DNA from: JAJEBT01 sp965221485
GTDB lineage: Bacteria > Pseudomonadota > Alphaproteobacteria > MPNO01 > UBA830
DNA: 64,000 bases
Reading direction: 5' to 3'
Assembly (NCBI GenBank): GCA_965221485.1
Contig: OZ244893.1
Coordinates: 3,100,001-3,164,000, forward strand
Made by a program: the position numbers and the translations under genes
The notes under the pieces: generated by a model
Told to the model about the DNA's origin: nothing
The model's database searches: none
The model's input: the letters and a program-made list of their open reading frames with translations, nothing else
Shown: positions 59,392 through 64,000 of the stretch, one piece after another
Layout of the letters: each line of letters begins with the position of its first letter
Numbering within the stretch: position 1 is the first letter of the stretch

Positions 59392-62157
59392 TCAGCCGCT
59401 GTTTCGAAGGCCCGCGGAAATCCCGTTGATAGTGAGAAGAAGCCCCTCCCTGAGTCTGGCGTCGTCCGGTTTCGAACGATAGGCCTGCAACAGAGTGACC
59501 TGGATATGATTGAGGGGATCAATGGCTGGAAGCCGATTTTGCAGAGCCTCGTTCAACAAGGGGTTGCCCGCAAGAAGCTCATCGGTTCTGGTGATATCCA
59601 TGAGGATCTGAACGGTCAGGGCACGCTCTTCAACGATCCTCGGAAATATCGCCTCGCGCAGGGCCTGGTCAGAGACAAGATCTGCGTACCGCGACGCAAT
59701 CGCCATATCGGTCTTGGCAAGGACCATGTCCATATTCGAGAGAAGCGTGCGAAAGAAAGGCCAATCGCGGTACATCTCGCGCAGCAGCGTCAATTCCGCC
59801 TCTCCTTCGGTGTCCAGCCATTGTCGGCAGGCCGTTCCGAAACCATACCAGCCCGGTAACATGACCCGACATTGAGACCAGCTGAAAACCCAAGGGATGG
59901 CGCGCAGATCCTCGATTTTCCAGTTTTCCTTTCGCGAAGAGGGCCGTGAACCGATATTGAGGCGCCCGATTTCATTGATCACGGTCGCTTCCCTGAAATA
60001 GGTGTCAAACCCGGGCGTTTCGAACACCAGACTTCTGTAAGCAGCAAATGCTTGTGAGGAAAGCAAGTCCATGGCTGCAACCCAGGCCCCGGGGACCTCT
60101 GCATCACGTCCCGGCAAGGAGGATGCAAGCGCAGCTGCGGTCAGAATCTCAAGATTATGCCGCGCGAGATCGCGGTTCGCATACTTGCTCGAAAGAACCT
60201 CCCCCTGTTCCGTCAGCCGGATCTGCCCGCCGACGGAACCGGGCGGCTGGGCCATGACAGCGTCAAACGTCGGGCCGCCGCCACGCCCCACAGTGCCGCC
60301 CCGGCCATGAAACAGCCGAAGCCGGACCCGGTGTCGGTCGCACAGGTCGACGAGTGCTTCTTGGGCCCGGTAAATCTCCCAACCGGACGTCACGTATCCG
60401 CCGTCCTTGTTGCTGTCGGAGTAGCCGAGCATGACTTCCTGTATGCCCGACAGTTCCTCAAGGCGGCGGCGGTACTCAGGCACCGACAGCAGCTGGTCCA
60501 TGATGGCCGCACTGTTGCGCAGGTCCTCAATTGTCTCGAACAGCGGCACAATATTGATCCTGGCGCCGGTGTCGGCGGCATCAAGCCCGGACTCCTTGAG
60601 GAGCAAAGCGAGCCCAAGGAGATCAGCAACACCGCTGGTATTGGAAACGATGGCCGAACCCACCGCCTCCGGGCCAAACCGGCGAATTCCGTCACCCGCC
60701 GCATCGAGTATCGCCAGCTCTCTCTTTACCGCCTCGGGATATTGTGAATTTGACCGTACCAGCGATCGGTCAGCCGCCATCTGGCCCTGAAGCCGTCTGA
60801 TCTTGTCTTCTTCGGCAAGCCCGGAATAATCGGTTTCATGACCGGCCTCTGCGAACAGGTCGCGGAGTACATCCTCGAGGACACGGGCATTCTGACGCAG
60901 ATCCAGACTGGCGAGATGAAATCCAAAACAGTCCACCGATCTCAGCAGTCGCCGCACACGACCTCGGGCCAGCGGACCGGAACCATTACCCGCCAGAGAA
61001 GCCTGAATGACCGCAAGATCCGAGGACAACTCCGCCGCCCCGCGATAGGGGGCCGGCTTTTGTCCTGACCCTCCGAACTTGTCTTTCAGCCGGGCACGGG
61101 TCGCTTCAAGACGCCCTGCAATTGTGACGACGGCGCGCCGATAAGGCTCCTTTTCAAGATGTGACGAACCGTCCGGACCGGCGTCCGCGAGTTCTTTCAG
61201 GTCCGCAGAAACATCGACAAGATCGGTGGAAAGGGACAGTTCCTGGCGCAGTTGGGACAATTCACGAAGATAATGGTCGAGAGCGCGTATCCCCTGCTGA
61301 AGAAGGGTGGCGCGAAGCGTGTCAGCCGTGACAAACGGATTCCCGTCCCGGTCTCCGCCAATCCAGCTTCCGATCTTCAGGAACGAGTTGATCGGGCGGT
61401 CCGAAAGCCCTGGATCAAACTGCAGGAGGGCATCCTCCAGCCGCCCGTGCAACAGTGGCAGTTCTTCGAAAAACGCGTCATCGAAGCAGCGCAAACCATT
61501 CTCTACTTCGTCCGTGACCGTAAGGCGGGACTGCCTGAGCAAGTTGGACTGCCACAAGGCAAGAATCGCTTCCTCGAAAGCCTCCCGAAGTTCCTTCTCC
61601 TCCGCCCGCTCATGAGAACGGGGGTCGTGATGCTGCAGGAGGTCCGCGATAACGCCTTCCCAATGCCTGGTGGTCTTGCGTCGCACCTCCGTAGGGTGCG
61701 CCGTCAAAACCGGCCGAACGTGGGCCTGGTTGAAAAAATCGCGCAGATCCGAGGCCGAACATCCGGATTCTCGCGCCCGAGCAAGGGTTTCCGCAAGGAC
61801 GCCTCCGCTCCGGACGCTACCCACCGCCTTGCCATTCCGCATCTCCAGGACCTGCCGTCGATCTTCGACAATGTTTGCGAGTTGAGCTGCATAACAGAAA
61901 GCACGAATGACCTGTATCGCATGCCCCGCATCAAGATTGCTGGCCGTATTCTCCAGATCCTCACGCGCCGCAAGATCGAGATCTCGATGAAACCGATAGG
62001 AAGCTGCCCGCAAGACCAGAACGGCATCATGGACCTCATGCCCTGCCTGCATGCGAACGGTTTCGTCAAGAACCTGCAACAATTGACGGGCCACAGCACG
62101 GAGGTTGCCCTCGGGGGCTTCCATGGCAGCGGAAACATCGGGATTGTCTATGGGCAT
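59392..62157 (-). CDS. ppc: Phosphoenolpyruvate carboxylase
   Basis: 921 residues, full length. It adds bicarbonate to phosphoenolpyruvate to make oxaloacetate. Active-site segments are present: VLTAHPTEVRRKTTRHW (catalytic His), LGYSDSNKDGGYVTS and FHGRGGTVGRGGGP; the C-terminus ends in the usual GISAGLRNSG. ATG at 62157 follows a GGTGAGA site. It lies 60 bases after the UbiB-type gene on the same strand. Confidence 0.97.
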   Translation of the reverse strand: MPIDNPDVSAAMEAPEGNLRAVARQLLQVLDETVRMQAGHEVHDAVLVLRAASYRFHRDLDLAAREDLENTASNLDAGHAIQVIRAFCYAAQLANIVEDRRQVLEMRNGKAVGSVRSGGVLAETLARARESGCSASDLRDFFNQAHVRPVLTAHPTEVRRKTTRHWEGVIADLLQHHDPRSHERAEEKELREAFEEAILALWQSNLLRQSRLTVTDEVENGLRCFDDAFFEELPLLHGRLEDALLQFDPGLSDRPINSFLKIGSWIGGDRDGNPFVTADTLRATLLQQGIRALDHYLRELSQLRQELSLSTDLVDVSADLKELADAGPDGSSHLEKEPYRRAVVTIAGRLEATRARLKDKFGGSGQKPAPYRGAAELSSDLAVIQASLAGNGSGPLARGRVRRLLRSVDCFGFHLASLDLRQNARVLEDVLRDLFAEAGHETDYSGLAEEDKIRRLQGQMAADRSLVRSNSQYPEAVKRELAILDAAGDGIRRFGPEAVGSAIVSNTSGVADLLGLALLLKESGLDAADTGARINIVPLFETIEDLRNSAAIMDQLLSVPEYRRRLEELSGIQEVMLGYSDSNKDGGYVTSGWEIYRAQEALVDLCDRHRVRLRLFHGRGGTVGRGGGPTFDAVMAQPPGSVGGQIRLTEQGEVLSSKYANRDLARHNLEILTAAALASSLPGRDAEVPGAWVAAMDLLSSQAFAAYRSLVFETPGFDTYFREATVINEIGRLNIGSRPSSRKENWKIEDLRAIPWVFSWSQCRVMLPGWYGFGTACRQWLDTEGEAELTLLREMYRDWPFFRTLLSNMDMVLAKTDMAIASRYADLVSDQALREAIFPRIVEERALTVQILMDITRTDELLAGNPLLNEALQNRLPAIDPLNHIQVTLLQAYRSKPDDARLREGLLLTINGISAGLRNSG

Positions 62158-62217
62158 GAACGTCTCACCATTACAAAAACGGCTGGCGGTCCCTACGCCC
62201 TGATCGACCGCTAACTT

Positions 62218-63768
62218 TCAGTCCACCACCAGCACCAGAAGCAACAAAAGCAGAAGAACGGTCAGTAACTGCCAGCCATGGCTGCGGGCAGCGTCTCTTT
62301 TCCCTTCCGCGCCGGAAGGGTTGCGTTCTGACCCTGGTCTAACCAGCTGCATTGCAGGGCCGTCCGCCAGCGTAATTCGTTCCCGCAGTCGTTGCAGGAC
62401 CTCGATGACGCCTTCCGTGGCTTCGCGGGCCCGCACTTCGGGATCCGAGGCCTTGCTCATCCATTCCTCGATCAGCGGCCGGGCCAACTCCCAGATATTC
62501 GTATCAGGGCAAAGCGACCGCCCCACACCTTCCGCAACCAGCATGGTTTTCTGGAGCAACAGCAGCTGAGGCTGGGTTTGCATCTCGAACTTGTCTGTGA
62601 CCTCGAAGAGCTGAGACAGCAAATGGGCCAGCGAAATTTCCCCAAGCGGCAAGCCGAAAATCGGTTCTGCAATGGAGCGGGCGGCCTGGGCAAATTCCTC
62701 TTCCGAAAAATGCGCGGGAACATAACCCGCATTTCGATGAGCCCGCGCGACACGTCGATAGTCACCCGTGAGGAACCCGTGAAGCATTTCGGCAAGATAA
62801 TGCCGCGTTATCCGATCAAGACGGCCCATGATGCCGAAATCGACAACATGAACCGCCCCCTCAGGGTCTATGAACAGATTGCCCTGGTGCAGATCCGCAT
62901 GAAAGAAGCCGTCCCGAAACACCTGCAGAAAGAACACCCGGGCAAGGTTCACGACGATGTCTTCAAGGGACAGGCCCAGGGCCTTTATGGCATCAACCTG
63001 ATCCATCGGTACGGCGTCCACCCAATTCAGGGTGAGAACGCGCCGCCCCGTCAGGCGCCAGTCAACAGCAGGAACCCGAAAACGCTCATCCCCTTCAAAG
63101 TTGAGACGAAGTTCCTCCGCAGCTGCAGCTTCAAAGCGCAGATCCAGCTCCAGTTCCGTGGAACGGATAATGGTCTCCATCGACTCGCGGGGACGCAGTC
63201 GCCGTGCATCCGGGAAGTGGCGCTCGATGAGCCCCGCCAAACGGGCCGCAAGTTTCAAGTCCCGCGAAAAGGCGGCCTCCACGCCGGGCCGGAGCACCTT
63301 GACCGCCACCAGCTTTCCGTCAGATGTCGTCGCCTTGTGAACCTGCGCAATCGAAGCCGCCGCAAATGCTTTGTGATCGAAGGTGGAAAACAGTTCGTCC
63401 AGCGGGCGGCCGAACTCCGCCTCGATCACGGCAACAGCGGCTGCACCATCGACCGGTTCCATCCGGTCGCGCAATACGGAAAGATCCTTTGCGATCTGTT
63501 CACCAACCAGGTCCGGGCGTACCGAGAGCGCTTGACCGATTTTGGAAAACGCGGGACCGAGCGCCGACATCGCCTGCGCCAGTCGGCCGCCCGGAGCAAG
63601 CTCTAGCGTGGCACGAGACGGCCGTGCCATCAGAACAACCCCAAGAATTCCCGGAATCCACGACGGAACGCCCAGTCTCTTCAGCGGAAAAAGTGCACCG
63701 TGCCGCAAAAATGTGCGTAACACGGTCACGGCGCGCGTTGCATCCCCGGGCAGTGCAAACATTGCCAA
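62218..63768 (-). CDS. ubiB: UbiB/ABC1-type atypical kinase
   Basis: 516 residues. Family motifs appear in order: FSKIGQALSVRPDLV (KxGQ motif, about 73-88), the alanine-rich loop AAASIAQVHKA replacing the P-loop, FFHADLHQGNLFI (catalytic Asp) and VHVVDFGIMGRL (metal-binding Asp). A C-terminal hydrophobic helix (VLLLLLLLVLVV) anchors it to the membrane. UbiB proteins support coenzyme Q biosynthesis. No ubiE gene is recognisable in the 230 bases upstream, so a generic AarF/UbiB role is a cautious reading. Confidence 0.92.
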   Translation of the reverse strand: MAMFALPGDATRAVTVLRTFLRHGALFPLKRLGVPSWIPGILGVVLMARPSRATLELAPGGRLAQAMSALGPAFSKIGQALSVRPDLVGEQIAKDLSVLRDRMEPVDGAAAVAVIEAEFGRPLDELFSTFDHKAFAAASIAQVHKATTSDGKLVAVKVLRPGVEAAFSRDLKLAARLAGLIERHFPDARRLRPRESMETIIRSTELELDLRFEAAAAEELRLNFEGDERFRVPAVDWRLTGRRVLTLNWVDAVPMDQVDAIKALGLSLEDIVVNLARVFFLQVFRDGFFHADLHQGNLFIDPEGAVHVVDFGIMGRLDRITRHYLAEMLHGFLTGDYRRVARAHRNAGYVPAHFSEEEFAQAARSIAEPIFGLPLGEISLAHLLSQLFEVTDKFEMQTQPQLLLLQKTMLVAEGVGRSLCPDTNIWELARPLIEEWMSKASDPEVRAREATEGVIEVLQRLRERITLADGPAMQLVRPGSERNPSGAEGKRDAARSHGWQLLTVLLLLLLLVLVVD

Positions 63769-63862
63769 TCGCTAGGTCCGCAGGCGCCCGACCGCGCTCT
63801 CATCCGGCATCACTGCAACCCTGCCCTTGCCCGGCCGCAACGGTATGAGGCCAATGGCATGG

Positions 63863-64000
63863 TCAGGGACCCAGGGCCATGCGCCGGGCGACGCCGCCAG
63901 GCACCAGCGCAACCCGGAGCGACATACGTTTGAGGTCCGGGACCGGCTCCCCGCAAACCACCGCCAACCGATGCCTGTCCCGGATCGTCAAACCGGTAAG
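63863..64000 (-). CDS. Possible C-terminal end of an unidentified gene
   Basis: An open frame enters from the right edge and stops at 63863 (46 codons; it contains RDRHRLAVVCGEPVPDLKRM). It is on the same strand as the UbiB-type gene and about 95 bases upstream of it. I do not recognise it, and a frame of this length in GC-rich DNA could be chance. Confidence 0.3.
   Translation of the reverse strand, partial: LTGLTIRDRHRLAVVCGEPVPDLKRMSLRVALVPGGVARRMALGP

Noticed and set aside
1..64000. CRISPR arrays, rRNA genes, riboswitches and integrase genes
   Set aside because: I looked for regularly spaced repeats, rRNA landmarks, known riboswitch cores and tyrosine/serine recombinases and saw none.

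Overview
This window looks like chromosomal DNA of a GC-rich alphaproteobacterium, probably a free-living aquatic or soil heterotroph. The evidence is a GcrA-family protein, an Irr-type iron-control box in front of dps, an hsp20 gene with an RpoH-type promoter and a ROSE-like RNA thermometer, and several ABC and TRAP uptake systems packed among oxidoreductases. The species cannot be named from sequence alone.

Layout. 1-8.8 kb: a complete branched-chain-amino-acid-type ABC importer (livK-H-M-G-F, the last gene cut by the window edge), preceded in the same direction by an MmgE/PrpD protein, a two-domain extradiol-dioxygenase-like VOC protein and an SPFH/flotillin-like membrane protein. 9-18.6 kb: a second ABC importer embedded in an aromatic ring-cleavage operon with subunits like 2-aminophenol 1,6-dioxygenase (beta then alpha). 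Its last gene is one reading frame joining the LivM permease, a second alpha-type LigB domain and an HGGYW-type alpha/beta hydrolase. 18.8-23.5 kb: housekeeping (glmU-glmS, a DUF3108 protein, tRNA-Val). 23.5-37.8 kb: catabolic genes (NodB-type deacetylase, VOC proteins, an acyl-CoA-dehydrogenase-like protein + flavoprotein + TRAP transporter + cupin operon, alcohol dehydrogenase, isochorismatase-type amidohydrolase, ornithine cyclodeaminase-like protein, TauE/SafE permease), with dps and a short GcrA-family gene between them.

38.3-42.7 kb is an accessory island that is visibly less GC-rich. Four overlapping genes encode a helical protein of unknown function, a QueC/QatC-like PP-loop ATPase, an XRE-ImmA/IrrE metallopeptidase and a PIN-domain nuclease. 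They are followed by a wrecked IS30-type element with 33-bp terminal inverted repeats. The cassette is the best candidate here for an undescribed system, probably defence or toxin-antitoxin. 42.9-51.7 kb: a Gld-type ABC-2 export system with a DUF4340 protein, hsp20, an lhgO-like oxidase, a DUF924 protein, a possible DehI-family protein and a glutaredoxin-domain protein. 51.7-53.7 kb is decayed DNA.

53.7-59.2 kb: a TRAP transporter plus SMP-30 lactonase cassette and an LVIVD-repeat protein. An imperfect direct repeat with a perfect 61-bp core lies upstream of both the TRAP operon and the LVIVD gene, suggesting a duplicated control region. 59.4-63.8 kb: phosphoenolpyruvate carboxylase and a UbiB-type kinase. 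The roughly 37 kb of catabolic genes contain no LysR, GntR, IclR or TetR type regulator, so their control probably lies elsewhere.
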